A DNA stretch of 64,000 bases from an uncultured Piscinibacter sp. (GCF_937952055.1 NZ_CALFYO010000019.1:558001-622000), one strand, 5' to 3'. Positions 20,874 to 30,168 are shown, numbered from the stretch's first letter. The notes: generated from the sequence alone by a model not told the origin. Program-made: numbers and translations.

Positions 20874-22385
20874 ATGCGCTTCCCGCGTCGCAGCGGCATC
20901 CTGCTGCATCCCACCTCGCTGCCCGGCCCGCACGGCAGCGGCGACTTCGGTCCCGACGCCGACCGCTTCGTCGACTGGCTGGCCGAGGCCGGCCAGTCGC
21001 TCTGGCAGGTTCTGCCGCTGGGCGGCATCGGCCCGGGCGACTCGCCCTACATGAGCAATTCGGCCTTCGCCGGCAACGTGCTGTTGATCGAGCTCGGCGA
21101 GCTGCAGCGGCGCGGCTGGCTGCGTGCCGACGAGATCGCGCCCGACGCAGGCCTGCAGGCGCGGCGCGTGGACTTCGCTGCCATGGTGCCGTTCCGCATG
21201 GCGCGCCTTGCCCTGGCCGCTGAACGTTTTGCCGCGAGCGCCCGCGCCGAAGAGCGCGCCGACCTGGACGACTTCGTGCGGCGCCATGCGGACTGGCTGC
21301 CGGACTACGCGCTGTTCATGGCGCTGGCCGAGCACCAGGGCTGGCGCGACTGGTGCGAGTGGCCCGACGGCCTCGCCTCGCGCGAGCCGGCGGCACTCGA
21401 GGCGGCACGACGCGTGCATGCCACGCGCATCGCCTTCTGGACCTTCTGCCAGTGGTGCTTCTTCCGCCAGTGGGCGCGCGTGCGCGAGCACGCTCATGCG
21501 CGCGGCGTGCGCATCGTCGGCGACATGCCGATCTTCCTCGCCTACCAGAGCGCCGACGTGTGGGCACAGCCGCATCTGTTCGACCTGGACGCGCAGGGCC
21601 GTCCCACGGTCGTCGCCGGCGTGCCGCCGGACGGCTTCAGCGCCACCGGCCAGCGCTGGGGCAACCCGCTGTACCGCTGGAGCGCGCATGCCCAGGCGGG
21701 CTATGCCTGGTGGATCGAGCGCGTGCGGCGCACCTTCGAACTGGTCGACATCGTGCGCATCGACCACTTCCGCGGCTTTGCCGCACATTGGGAGATCCGG
21801 GTCTCGGAGCCCACGGCGCAGAGGGGCCACTGGGAGCCCGGCCCCGGCGAGGCGCTGTTCCGCGCCGTCGCCGACGCGCTGGGACCCTTGCCCATCATTG
21901 CCGAAGACCTCGGCGTGATCACGCCGGACGTGGATGCCCTGCGCCGTGCCTTCGCTTTCCCCGGCATGCGCATCCTGCAGTTCGCCTGGGGGGAGGACCA
22001 GGCCGCCGAGCGGCGTTTCCTGCCGCACCGGTACGAGCCCGACACCGTCGTCTACACCGGCAGCCACGACAACGACACCACCGTCGGCTGGTGGGCCAGC
22101 GCGCCTGAAGGCACGCGCCACCACCTGCGCGAGTATCTCGCCACCGACGGCCGGGCCATCCACTGGGACATGGTCCGCGCGGCCTGTGCGAGCGTGGCCG
22201 ACACCGCCGTCTACCCGCTGCAGGACGTGATGGGCCTGGACAGCGCACACCGCATGAACTTCCCCGGCCAGCCGGCGGGCTGGTGGGCGTGGCGCTTCGT
22301 CTGGGAGCAGCTGCCGGCGGACGCGGCGTCGCGGCTGCGCCGCATGGGCGAGCTGTACGACCGGTTGCCGCCAGCGCCGCGCTAG
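20874..22385 (+). CDS. malQ: 4-alpha-glucanotransferase (amylomaltase, GH77)
   Basis: 503 residues. It opens with RRSGILLHPTSLPGPHGSGDFG and carries the GH77 catalytic residues: Asp in RIDHFRGF (about 297), Glu in IAEDLG (about 344) and Asp in YTGSHDND. It transfers glucan segments in glycogen/maltodextrin metabolism. No other mal or glg gene is adjacent. Its TAG stop shares the palindrome CTAG with the stop of the convergent gene. Confidence 0.95.
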   Translation: MRFPRRSGILLHPTSLPGPHGSGDFGPDADRFVDWLAEAGQSLWQVLPLGGIGPGDSPYMSNSAFAGNVLLIELGELQRRGWLRADEIAPDAGLQARRVDFAAMVPFRMARLALAAERFAASARAEERADLDDFVRRHADWLPDYALFMALAEHQGWRDWCEWPDGLASREPAALEAARRVHATRIAFWTFCQWCFFRQWARVREHAHARGVRIVGDMPIFLAYQSADVWAQPHLFDLDAQGRPTVVAGVPPDGFSATGQRWGNPLYRWSAHAQAGYAWWIERVRRTFELVDIVRIDHFRGFAAHWEIRVSEPTAQRGHWEPGPGEALFRAVADALGPLPIIAEDLGVITPDVDALRRAFAFPGMRILQFAWGEDQAAERRFLPHRYEPDTVVYTGSHDNDTTVGWWASAPEGTRHHLREYLATDGRAIHWDMVRAACASVADTAVYPLQDVMGLDSAHRMNFPGQPAGWWAWRFVWEQLPADAASRLRRMGELYDRLPPAPR

Positions 22386-23209
22386 AAGCTCGCCTTGCCG
22401 CCGGGCTCGAGCACCAGCACCTTGGTCGGCGCGCTGCCCATCGCCTCGATGTATTCCTTCGGCGTGCCGCGCAGCAGCGCGTTGGTGCCGTAGTGGATCG
22501 GGATGGCGAACTTCGGCTTGAGCATGTCGCGAGTGGCCATCGCCGCCACCTGCGGCGGCATCACGAAGTGGTTGCCGATCGGGATCAGGATCAGGTCCGG
22601 CTTGTAGAGCTCGCCAATCAGCTTCATGTCGCCGAAGATGCCGGTGTCGCCCATGTGGTAGATGCGGAAGCCGTTCTCCAGTTCGACGATGAAGCCCAGC
22701 GGCTCGCCGCCCAGGCGCATTTCGTCCTTGCCGGTCTCGGGGTTCTTCCAGCGGTACTCGCTGCTGTGCTCGGCATGCGTGGCGATGACGCGGATGCCGC
22801 CGTTCGCGCCGAAGGGCAGCACCTCGCCGCCCTTGTTGAAACGCGGCGCCATGTCGGCAGGCATCACGCCCAGCGTGGCCATCGAGTCGGCCAGGCCGGC
22901 GGGCGCATAGACCGGTGCCTTGTTCAGGGCCGACAGCGCCGGCGCATCGGCCATGTGGTCGAAGTGCGCGTGCGTGACGAGGATCAGGTCGACCTTGCCG
23001 AGCGCCTCGAGCTTCTTGAACTCGGGCGGGGTTTTCGGGTTGGTGAGCAGCCAGGGGTCGATGACGATGACCTTGCCGCCGGGCGAAGTGATCTTCACGG
23101 CGGCCTGGCCCAGCCACTGGACCTCGACCTTGGGCTGCTGCGCGGCGGCCAGCGTGGCCAGCGCGGCGCAGGCGAGTGCGACGGCGGCGCGGATCAGACG
23201 ATGGATCAC
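22382..23209 (-). CDS. Periplasmic metal-dependent hydrolase, metallo-beta-lactamase fold (UPF0173-like)
   Basis: 275 residues. A signal peptide (IHRLIRAAVALACAALATLAAAQ, cleavage about 23) precedes an MBL-fold domain with the dinuclear-zinc motif THAHFDHMAD and further ligands in HAEHSSEY, MGDTGIFGDM and IPIHYGT. UPF0173 members are usually cytoplasmic, so the export signal is unusual. GTG 23209 is preferred because AGGAGG lies 9 bases upstream; a longer frame runs through the tRNA-Ser and is spurious. It begins 52 bases after tRNA-Ser, on the same strand. Confidence 0.88.
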   Translation of the reverse strand: MIHRLIRAAVALACAALATLAAAQQPKVEVQWLGQAAVKITSPGGKVIVIDPWLLTNPKTPPEFKKLEALGKVDLILVTHAHFDHMADAPALSALNKAPVYAPAGLADSMATLGVMPADMAPRFNKGGEVLPFGANGGIRVIATHAEHSSEYRWKNPETGKDEMRLGGEPLGFIVELENGFRIYHMGDTGIFGDMKLIGELYKPDLILIPIGNHFVMPPQVAAMATRDMLKPKFAIPIHYGTNALLRGTPKEYIEAMGSAPTKVLVLEPGGKASF

Positions 23210-23261
23210 GGTGCGGGTCCTCCTGAGCGGCGTTGGGAAGAATGCGCAACGATGCGCCTGG

Positions 23262-23349
23262 TGGCGGAAGCGGTGAGATTCGAACTCACGGGCCCTTGCG
23301 AGCCGCCGGTTTTCAAGACCGGTGCAATCGACCACTCTGCCACGCTTCC
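23262..23349 (-). tRNA. tRNA-Ser (anticodon UGA)
   Basis: Read leftward: acceptor GGAAGCG/CGCTTCC, discriminator G, encoded CCA, anticodon loop CTTGAAA (UGA), a long variable arm as in type II tRNAs, and a T-arm with GTTCGAATC. 88 bases including CCA. No clear terminator follows, so it may be processed from a transcript that continues into the MBL-fold gene. Confidence 0.97.
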
Positions 23350-23378
23350 GGGAGCGCGGATTGTAGGCGCGCGCTTGC

Positions 23379-24200
23379 TCAGCCGGGGCGTTGCGCCCGC
23401 TCGCAGCGCACCTGGAACACCTCGCGCCGTCCGCCGTCCACGCGCACGGCGGTGAGGCTGCCGCCCCACACGCAGCCGGTGTCCAGCGCCAGCAGGTCGG
23501 GCCGCGTCACCAGGCCGAGGGTGGACCAGTGGCCGAAGGCGACCGGCATGCCTTCGGTGCGCCGGCCCGGCGCGTCGAACCAGGGAAAGAAGCCCGGCGG
23601 CGCTCCCCCCGCGCCCTCCTTGGTCTGCAGGTCCAGGCGGCCTTCGGCATCGACGAAGCGGATCCGCGTCAGCACGTTGATGATGAAGCGCAGCCGTTCG
23701 TCGCCGGACAGCGTCGTGCTCCAGCGCACCGGCTCGTCGGCGTACATGACGTGCAGGAAGTCGGCCAGCTCGTCGCTGGCGAGCATGGCCTCGACCTCGG
23801 CGGCGCGCGCGAGCGTCTCGTCGCGGTCCCACTGCGGCACGATGCCGGCATGCACGCACAGCCAGCCAGCCTCGACCACCGCCATGCGGCGCCGACGCAG
23901 CCATTCGAGCCAGGCGTCGCGGTCGGGCGCCTGCAGCACGTCGGCGAAGGTGTCGCTGCGGTGTGCCTTGCGGCCGCCGCAGGCCACGGCGAGCAGATGC
24001 AGGTCGTGGTTGCCGAGCAGGCAGGTGGCGGCGTCGCCGAGTTCGCGCAGCCGCCTCAGGGTGGCGAGTGACCGGGGGCCGCGGTTGACGAGGTCGCCGA
24101 GCACGACGAGACGGTCGCGCGAGGGCGAGAAGCCGATGCCGGCGAGCAGCCGCTCGAATGCATCGCAGCAGCCCTGCAGGTCTCCGACGAGGTAATGCAT
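23379..24200 (-). CDS. apaH: Symmetrical bis(5'-nucleosyl)-tetraphosphatase
   Basis: 273 residues of the calcineurin-like phosphoesterase fold. Metal-binding motifs GDLQGC (6-11), GDLVNRGP (about 35) and GNHDLHLL (about 63) are all present, as are FGHWSTLG and ALDTGCVWGG. It hydrolyses Ap4A and related alarmones to two ADP, and removes Np4 caps from RNA in some bacteria. It starts 48 bases from the divergent CorC-like gene. Confidence 0.95.
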   Translation of the reverse strand: MHYLVGDLQGCCDAFERLLAGIGFSPSRDRLVVLGDLVNRGPRSLATLRRLRELGDAATCLLGNHDLHLLAVACGGRKAHRSDTFADVLQAPDRDAWLEWLRRRRMAVVEAGWLCVHAGIVPQWDRDETLARAAEVEAMLASDELADFLHVMYADEPVRWSTTLSGDERLRFIINVLTRIRFVDAEGRLDLQTKEGAGGAPPGFFPWFDAPGRRTEGMPVAFGHWSTLGLVTRPDLLALDTGCVWGGSLTAVRVDGGRREVFQVRCERAQRPG

Positions 24201-24248
24201 CGCGCGATTCTGCTACGCTGGCCCTCCCTGCGTTGTCGCACGCCCTGC

Positions 24249-25565
24249 ATGGACGTTGCCCTTCTCACCTTCCTGATCCTGCTCAACGGCCTGTTCGCCA
24301 TGTCGGAGATGGCCCTCACCGCCGCCCGCAAGGCGCGGCTGCACGTGATGGTGGAGGCTGGCGATGCCGGCGCTCGGCGCGCCATGGCGCTGCACGACGA
24401 CCCGACCAAGTTCCTCTCCGTCGTGCAGATCGGCATCACCTCGATCGGCGTGCTCAACGGCATCGTCGGCGAGGCGGCCTTTTCCGCACCGTTCGCGCAG
24501 TGGCTGGTGGCCACGTTCGGCCTGCAGGATCGTGCCGCGCAACTGTCGGCCACGGGCATGGTGGTGGTGGTGATCACCTTCCTGACCATCATCTTCGGCG
24601 AACTGGTGCCCAAGCGGCTGGGACAGATGTTCCCCGAGGCGGTCGCGCGGCTGGTGGCGCGGCCGATGGAGTGGCTGTCGATCGGGGCGCGGCCCTTCGT
24701 CAAGCTGCTGTCGTTCAGCACCGAAGGCACGCTGCGCCTGCTCGGCATCCGCGGCGGCCCGGACCGCAGCGTCACCGAGGAGGAAATCGCCGCCAGCCTG
24801 GTCGAAGGCGTGGACGCCGGTGTCATCGAGGCGCAGGAGCACCAGATGGTGCGCAACGTCTTCCGCCTCGACGACCGTCAGGTCGGCTCGATGATGATCC
24901 CGCGCGCCGAGATCGTCTGGATCGACGTGACGGCCACGCGCGAGGAACTGCTGTCGGTGCTGATGGCCGAGGGCCATACGCGCTACCCGGTGTGCCGCGG
25001 CAGCCTGGACGATGTGCTCGGCGTGGTCAGCGCGCACCGCCTGCTGCAGCAGGCGATGGAAGGGCGCGAGCTGTCGCTGGCTGACAGTCTGGAGTCGCCG
25101 GTGTTCGTGCCCGAGACGCTGTCCGGCATGGAACTGCTCGAGCACTTCAAGGCCTCGTCGACTCAGCTCGTCTTCGTCGTCGACGAGTACGGTGCGGTGC
25201 AGGGCATGATCACCGTGCTCGACGTGCTGGAGGCGATCACCGGCGAGTTCACGACGCCCACGGCCGAAGACGCCTGGGCGGTGAAGCGCGAGGACGGCAG
25301 CTGGCTGTTTGACGGCCTGATCCCCGTGCCCGAACTGAAGGATCGCCTCGATCTGAAGGAGTTGCCCGAGGAGGACCGCGGGCGCTACAACACGCTGGCC
25401 GGCATGGTCATGCTGCTGCTCGGCCGGCTGCCGCAGACGACCGACTCGGTCGAGTGGGACGGCTGGCGCTTCGAGGTGGTCGACATGGACGGCAAGCGTG
25501 TCGACAAGGTGCTGGTCAGCGCGCTTGCGCCTCGCCCGGCCGACGCCGAGCATGGCGACACGTGA
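24249..25565 (+). CDS. CorC/HlyC family membrane protein (CNNM-CBS)
   Basis: 438 residues: an N-terminal DUF21/CNNM membrane domain (VALLTFLILLNGLFAMSEMALTAARKARL, ISVVQIGITSIGVLNGIVGE, three to four helices), a CBS pair (about 205-330, REELLSVLMAEGHTRYPVCRG, DEYGAVQGMITVLDVLEAITGEF) and a C-terminal CorC_HlyC domain. Members are linked to Mg/Co homeostasis. ATG 24249 is chosen over 24195 because the membrane domain begins right after it. Confidence 0.88.
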   Translation: MDVALLTFLILLNGLFAMSEMALTAARKARLHVMVEAGDAGARRAMALHDDPTKFLSVVQIGITSIGVLNGIVGEAAFSAPFAQWLVATFGLQDRAAQLSATGMVVVVITFLTIIFGELVPKRLGQMFPEAVARLVARPMEWLSIGARPFVKLLSFSTEGTLRLLGIRGGPDRSVTEEEIAASLVEGVDAGVIEAQEHQMVRNVFRLDDRQVGSMMIPRAEIVWIDVTATREELLSVLMAEGHTRYPVCRGSLDDVLGVVSAHRLLQQAMEGRELSLADSLESPVFVPETLSGMELLEHFKASSTQLVFVVDEYGAVQGMITVLDVLEAITGEFTTPTAEDAWAVKREDGSWLFDGLIPVPELKDRLDLKELPEEDRGRYNTLAGMVMLLLGRLPQTTDSVEWDGWRFEVVDMDGKRVDKVLVSALAPRPADAEHGDT

Positions 25566-25609
25566 GGCGCGAGCGCGCCGTGCCCCTTCCCCACGACGAG
25601 GAGTCCCGC

Positions 25610-26815
25610 ATGGACCGCAGTGACGATTTCGAACGCGGCGTGAGGCACCGCCGCGCGGTGCTTGGCGACGAGTGGGTGGATCAGTCGCTGTCCGGCACGA
25701 CGCAGTTCAACGCCGACTTCCAGGACCTGGTGACGCGCCACGCCTGGCTGGACATCTGGGGTCGGCCGGGGCTCGACGTGGTGACGCGGCGGCTGCTCGT
25801 GCTGGGCATGACCATGGCCGGCGCCCGCTGGGAGGAGTTCGAACTGCACTGCCGCGCCTCGGTGCGCGGCGGCGTGCCGCTGGAGAAGATCCGCGAGACG
25901 TTGATGCAGGGGGCGATTTACTGCGGCGTGCCGGCGGCCAACACGGCGTTCAAGATCACCACCAAAATCCTGCGCGACGAGGGCCTGCTGCCGCCGCCCG
26001 CACCGCTGAGCGCCGGCGTACGCGCCGCGCTCCATCACACCTTCAGCGCGCCGCAGATCCGCGTTGCGCTGCAGGGCGGGGGCACGCCGGTGGTGCTGAG
26101 CCACGCGCTCGGCGCCGACCTGCACCTGTGGGACGACTTCGCCGCCGTGCTGGCCGGTCGCCATGAGGTGCTGCGCTACGACCACCGCGGTCACGGCGGC
26201 TCGGCCGTGCCGAGCGGGCCCTACGCGCAGGATGACCTCGTCGATGACGCTGCGCGCGTGATCCGCGAGTGGGGCCGCGGTCCGGTGGTGTTCGTCGGCC
26301 TGTCGATGGGCGGCATGGTCGCGCAGGGGCTGGCGGTGCGCCACCCCGAGTTGCTGCGCGGCGTGGTCATCGCCAACAGCAGCGCGAGCTACCCCGACGA
26401 GGCACGCGCGGCGTGGGCGCAGCGCATCGCCGCCATCGAGCAGGGCGGCCTGGCCGCCATTGCCGACGCCACGATGGAGCGCTGGTTCACGCCCGCCTTC
26501 CGTGCCGCCCAGCCAGGTGCGGTGCAACGCGTGCGCGACACCTTCCTGCGCACGTCCGCCGACGGCTACATCGCCTGCGGCCGTGCGGTGGCCGCGGTCG
26601 ACTGGCTGTCCCGCCTCGACGGTGTGTCGCTGCCGGCGCTGGTCATCGCCGGCGCGCAGGATGTCGGGGCGCCGGTGGCGATGTCCGAGGCCATCGCCCA
26701 GCGCATCGGCGGCGCCGAGCTGCGCGTCCTGGATGCGGCGCATCTGAGCGTGGTCGAGCGCCCGGAAGAGTTCGCGCAGGCGGTGCAGGATTTCGTCTCG
26801 CGACGCTGTTCTTGA
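25610..26815 (+). CDS. pcaCD: Fused 4-carboxymuconolactone decarboxylase / 3-oxoadipate enol-lactonase
   Basis: 401 residues. Residues 1-130 are a carboxymuconolactone decarboxylase domain (ELHCRASVRGGVPLEKIRETLMQGAIYCGVPAANTAF, His80). Residues 145-400 are an alpha/beta hydrolase with nucleophile Ser232 (GLSMGG), Asp in AGAQDVG and His in DAAHLS. The two catalyse successive steps of the protocatechuate branch of the beta-ketoadipate pathway. As I recall, in actinobacterial PcaL the order is hydrolase first; here it is decarboxylase first. GAGGAG precedes the ATG. No other pca gene is nearby. Confidence 0.82.
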   Translation: MDRSDDFERGVRHRRAVLGDEWVDQSLSGTTQFNADFQDLVTRHAWLDIWGRPGLDVVTRRLLVLGMTMAGARWEEFELHCRASVRGGVPLEKIRETLMQGAIYCGVPAANTAFKITTKILRDEGLLPPPAPLSAGVRAALHHTFSAPQIRVALQGGGTPVVLSHALGADLHLWDDFAAVLAGRHEVLRYDHRGHGGSAVPSGPYAQDDLVDDAARVIREWGRGPVVFVGLSMGGMVAQGLAVRHPELLRGVVIANSSASYPDEARAAWAQRIAAIEQGGLAAIADATMERWFTPAFRAAQPGAVQRVRDTFLRTSADGYIACGRAVAAVDWLSRLDGVSLPALVIAGAQDVGAPVAMSEAIAQRIGGAELRVLDAAHLSVVERPEEFAQAVQDFVSRRCS

Positions 26816-26882
26816 CCGAGCGCAATCCTCCCGCCGTGCCGGGGTGCATCCTCGGCGTCCTGCACTGAGACAGGAGATCGAG

Positions 26883-27434
26883 ATGAGATTGGCAGTGGCA
26901 AGCACCCTGGCCGGTTTGGTCATGGCCACGTCGGCGTGCGCGCAGCCCTATGGCATGGGGCCGGGCATGATGGGCGGTTACGGGCCGGGTTACGGCATGG
27001 GGCCGGGCATGATGGGCGGCTACGGCATGGGGCCGGGCATGATGGGTGGGTACGGACCGGGCTACGGCATGGGGCCGGGCATGATGGGCGGCTACGGCAT
27101 GGGCCCGGGGATGATGTGGGGCCGCGGTGGCGGCGGACTGTACGACCTCGACCTCTCGGCCGAGCAGCGCAGCAAGATCGAGGAGATCCGCCGCGACATG
27201 TCGCGCCGGCAATGGGAGTTGATGCGCAGCATGCACGAGCAGGACTGGCACATGGGTGATGCGTGGCGCGATGGCAGCTTCGACGAGAAGGCGGCGCGCA
27301 AGTCCTACGAGACGATGACCGAGGCGCACAAGAAGATGTTCGAGGCGTCGATCGAGGCGCGCAAGCGCATCGACGCGGTGCTCACTGCGCAGCAGCGCGA
27401 GCAACTGAAGAACCGCGGCACGGCACCTCGTTGA
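26883..27434 (+). CDS. Met/Gly-rich repeat protein with Spy/CpxP-like helical C-terminus
   Basis: 183 residues. A signal peptide (about 1-20) precedes five copies of YGMGPGMM spaced by GGYGP-type linkers (23-78), then an amphipathic helical domain (LSAEQRSKIEEIRRDMSRRQWELMRSMHEQ...LTAQQREQL) with the two LTxxQ-like motifs of Spy/CpxP/heavy-metal-resistance proteins. It is likely a periplasmic metal (copper) or stress chaperone; Met-rich tracts bind Cu(I) in other proteins. AGGAG precedes the ATG. The metal role is inference. Confidence 0.8.
   Translation: MRLAVASTLAGLVMATSACAQPYGMGPGMMGGYGPGYGMGPGMMGGYGMGPGMMGGYGPGYGMGPGMMGGYGMGPGMMWGRGGGGLYDLDLSAEQRSKIEEIRRDMSRRQWELMRSMHEQDWHMGDAWRDGSFDEKAARKSYETMTEAHKKMFEASIEARKRIDAVLTAQQREQLKNRGTAPR
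26949..27116 (+). repeat. In-frame tandem repeats encoding YGMGPGMM
   Basis: Five near-identical 24-base units (TAYGGCATGGGGCCGGGCATGATG with few synonymous changes), separated by short GGC/GGT-TAC linkers, lie within the Met-rich protein gene. Near identity at the DNA level points to recent expansion and to possible length variation between strains. Confidence 0.9.
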
Positions 27435-27492
27435 GCGGGGCGGCCCGCGCAGGCATGCCAGACTCCGGCGTCGATCACGCCGAGTCACCGCC

Positions 27493-28140
27493 ATGCGCCG
27501 CACCTCCCGCCACCTGCTCAACGTCTTCGTCACCGGGCTGCTGGCCGCGCTGCCGCTGGCCGCGACGATCCTGATCTTCGTCTGGGGCGCGCGCCTGGTG
27601 GTGGCTTACGTCGGCCCGCAGAGCCTGGTCGGCGGCACCTTGATGCGCATCGGACTCGGGCTCACCGGCTCCGAACTGGTCGGGTATGCGATCGGCGTGC
27701 TGGCCGTGGCGCTCGCCGTCTTCGCGCTCGGCCTGCTGGTGCAGACACGTCTGCATGTCGTGCTGGAGGCGCTCACCGACGGCGTGATGCAGCGCATTCC
27801 GCTCGTGCGCAGCGTCTACGACATGGTGAAGAAGTTCGTCGAGCTGTTCGGCCAGCGCGAAGACTCGAAACTCAGGTCGATGAGCCCGGTGTGGTTGCAC
27901 TTCGGCGGCGGCGGGGGCGCGGCGGTGCTGGGGCTGCTGTCTACGCCCGAGCCGGTGCGCCTGGGCGAGATCGACTACCTCGCTGTCCTGGTGCCCACGG
28001 CGCCGGTGCCGGTGGGGGGGGGCCTGCTTTACGTGCCGGCCGGCTGGGTAACGCCGGCCGACGTGGGCATGGATGGGCTGACGAGCATCTACGTCTCGAT
28101 GGGCATCACCTCATCGCAACACATCGGCACGAAGAAATGA
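27493..28140 (+). CDS. DUF502 family membrane protein
   Basis: 215 residues with two N-terminal membrane helices (VFVTGLLAALPLAATILIFVWGARLV and LVGYAIGVLAVALAVFALGLLVQT) and the family signature IPLVRSVYDMVKKFVELF. It ends in a soluble region with VPVGGGLLYVPAGWVTPADVGMDGLTSIYVSMGI. The function is unknown. It lies 58 bases after the Met-rich gene and may be co-transcribed with it. Confidence 0.88.
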   Translation: MRRTSRHLLNVFVTGLLAALPLAATILIFVWGARLVVAYVGPQSLVGGTLMRIGLGLTGSELVGYAIGVLAVALAVFALGLLVQTRLHVVLEALTDGVMQRIPLVRSVYDMVKKFVELFGQREDSKLRSMSPVWLHFGGGGGAAVLGLLSTPEPVRLGEIDYLAVLVPTAPVPVGGGLLYVPAGWVTPADVGMDGLTSIYVSMGITSSQHIGTKK

Positions 28141-28151
28141 GCCGAACGGCC

Positions 28152-28179
28152 TAAAGTCTGACGCGGCAGTGCCCGATAC
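28152..28179 (+). promoter_or_regulatory. Sigma-28-like promoter before the diguanylate cyclase
   Basis: TAAAGTCT (28152-28159, 7 of 8 matches to the sigma-28 -35) and CCCGATAC (28172-28179, 6 of 8) are separated by 12 bases, one more than optimal. The predicted start falls at or next to the ATG at 28186, implying a leaderless mRNA or a start further in. It is weaker than the site at 12247 because of the spacing. Confidence 0.45.
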
Positions 28180-28185
28180 CGCTGC

Positions 28186-30156
28186 ATGGATGTCTTTGCG
28201 CGCCGGCTCGCTGCCGCGTTCGGTTCGATCAAGCTGCGCATCATGCTTTCGGCCATCGCCGCGATGGCGGCGGGCGTGCTGCTCACTGCCATGGTGCTGG
28301 TCGAACGGGCCGAGCGCGACACCCTGGAGAACCATCGCGAGCGGCAGCTCGCCACGGTGGTGAACACGGCCGCCGAGGTCTCGACGCGTCCACGCTGAAG
28401 GACCCGGTGCGGCTGAAGTTCTTCCTCGACAGCAAGCCGCTGCTCCGCGGCATGTTCTCGAACATCTTCGTCGCCGCCGCCGACGGCCGCATGCGGGCCT
28501 ACGCCGACGAAGGCGGGGTGCGCCTGCCGGCCGTCGACCTGTCGGACCGCGCCTACTTCCGGCGCACCGTCGGCGACGGGCGTCCGATGATCTCGGAGCC
28601 GTTGCCGGGGCGCGTGTCCGGCGAACCGGTGATCGTCTTCACCCATCCCCTGGTCAATGCCGAGGGCGTCTACGGCGTGATCGGCGGCGCCCTGAGGCTG
28701 GCCAGCCGTGACCTGCTCGGCGAGCTGGCCGGCACGGTCGACAGCGACGTGGCGGAGATGCTGACCGTGGTCACCGACGCGCAGGGCCGGGTGCTCGCCC
28801 ACCCGATGCGACGCACCCTGCTGCAGCCGCTGTCGATCGAGACCCGGCTGAGCGAAGCGCACACGCAGTGGGTGCGCAGCGGCAGCCCGGTCGAACCCGC
28901 CGGCCTGCTGCTCGAGCAGCATGGCGAGGTGGTCAGCGTGGCCGGCGTGGCCGGCACCGACTGGCTGGTCTGGAACGCCTTGCCGGAGGGCGCACTGCTC
29001 GAGCCGCTGCACGCGGCGCGCCGCCAGGCGCTGGTCTGGGCGGGCGGCCTGGTCGCCCTGCTGTCGTTGGCGATCCTGGCCATCGTGTCGTGGCTGTTGC
29101 GGCCGCTGGCGCAACTTGCGCTTCGGGCTCAGCACCTGTTCGACGGGTCGCAGGACGTTCACCGTGGCTGGCCGCGCGCCGGCGGCGAGATCGAGCGGCT
29201 GTCGCGCGTGCTGCGCCACGTCAGTGCCGAGCGGGCGCAGCTGGAGTCGTTCAACGCCGAGGTGCTGCGCAAGCTGTCCTCGGTGATGGCGGCCGCGCCG
29301 GTGGGCATCTGCTTCACGCGCGACAGGCGCTTCGAGCTGGTGAGCGAGGAGTTCTGCAGGCTGTTCGGCCGCAGCGAAGCGCAACTGCTCGGGCAATCGG
29401 CGAGCATCATCTACGCGTCCAGCGAGGACTACCTGGTGCTCGGTCCCCGGGTGATCGACGCCTTCAGCGCAGGGCATGCCTACGTGGGGGGAATGGCAGA
29501 TGGTGCGTGCCGACGGCTCGCGCTTCTGGGGCCAGCTGCGCGGGCGGCCGGTGTCCGACGGTGACCCCGCGGCCGGCACGATCTGGACCATCGCCGACAT
29601 CACCGATCAGGTGGCTGCTCGCGAACAGCTGGAATGGTCGGCCACCCACGACCCGCTCACCGGTCTGGCCAATCGCAAGCTGTTCGCGCAGCGCCTGGCC
29701 CGCGTGCTGGAGGGGCGCCCGCGCTCGATTCCCGCCGAGGTGGTGATGATCGACCTCGACCACTTCAAGCCGATCAACGACAGGGCCGGCCATGCTGCCG
29801 GCGACGCGATGCTCAAGGCGGTGGCCGCGGCGATCACCTCGCGGGTGCGTGCCAGCGACCTGGTGGTGCGGCTCGGCGGCGACGAGTTCGCCCTGCTGCT
29901 CGAGCGCTGCGCGCACGAGACCGCGCTGCGCATCGCCGAGAACGTGCGCCAGGCGATCGGCGCGATCGCACTCGACTGGGAGGGACAGACGCTGCGCGTC
30001 GGCGCCAGCCTGGGCGTGGCGTCGCTGGCGGTCGAAACGGCGGGCGTCGACGACTGGCTGGCGCAGGCCGACGCGGCCTGCTATGCCGCCAAGGCGGCCG
30101 GCCGCGATGCGGTGAAGGCGGCGGCACGCCGGCCTGCGCTGCGCGTCGTCAACTGA
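28186..30156 (+). pseudogene. Diguanylate cyclase (sensor-PAS-GGDEF) interrupted by two frameshifts
   Basis: Three reading frames together form one protein of about 655 residues. 28186-28380 gives the start and first membrane helix; 28380 to about 29490 gives a periplasmic sensor, second membrane helix (VWAGGLVALLSLAILAIVSWLL), HAMP-like segment and PAS; from about 29486 to 30156 the PAS end and a complete GGDEF domain (HDPLTGLANR, I-site RASD, RLGGDEF). The first shift loses one base near 28380 (GTC-CTC expected), the second gains one G in the G6 run 29486-29491, restoring the original frame. Either an assembly error or a broken gene; the GGDEF active site and RxxD inhibition site are intact. 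Shorter starts (29476 for the third piece) exist. Confidence 0.75.
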
Positions 30157-30168
30157 GCCCGCGCCGGC

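Noticed and set aside
22382..23335. Longer N-terminus of the MBL-fold protein through 23335
   Set aside because: The extension translates tRNA-Ser; GTG 23209 with AGGAGG and a signal peptide is better.
27435..27492. Search for a terminator between the Met-rich gene and DUF502 gene
   Set aside because: No stem with T-run found; co-transcription is as likely.
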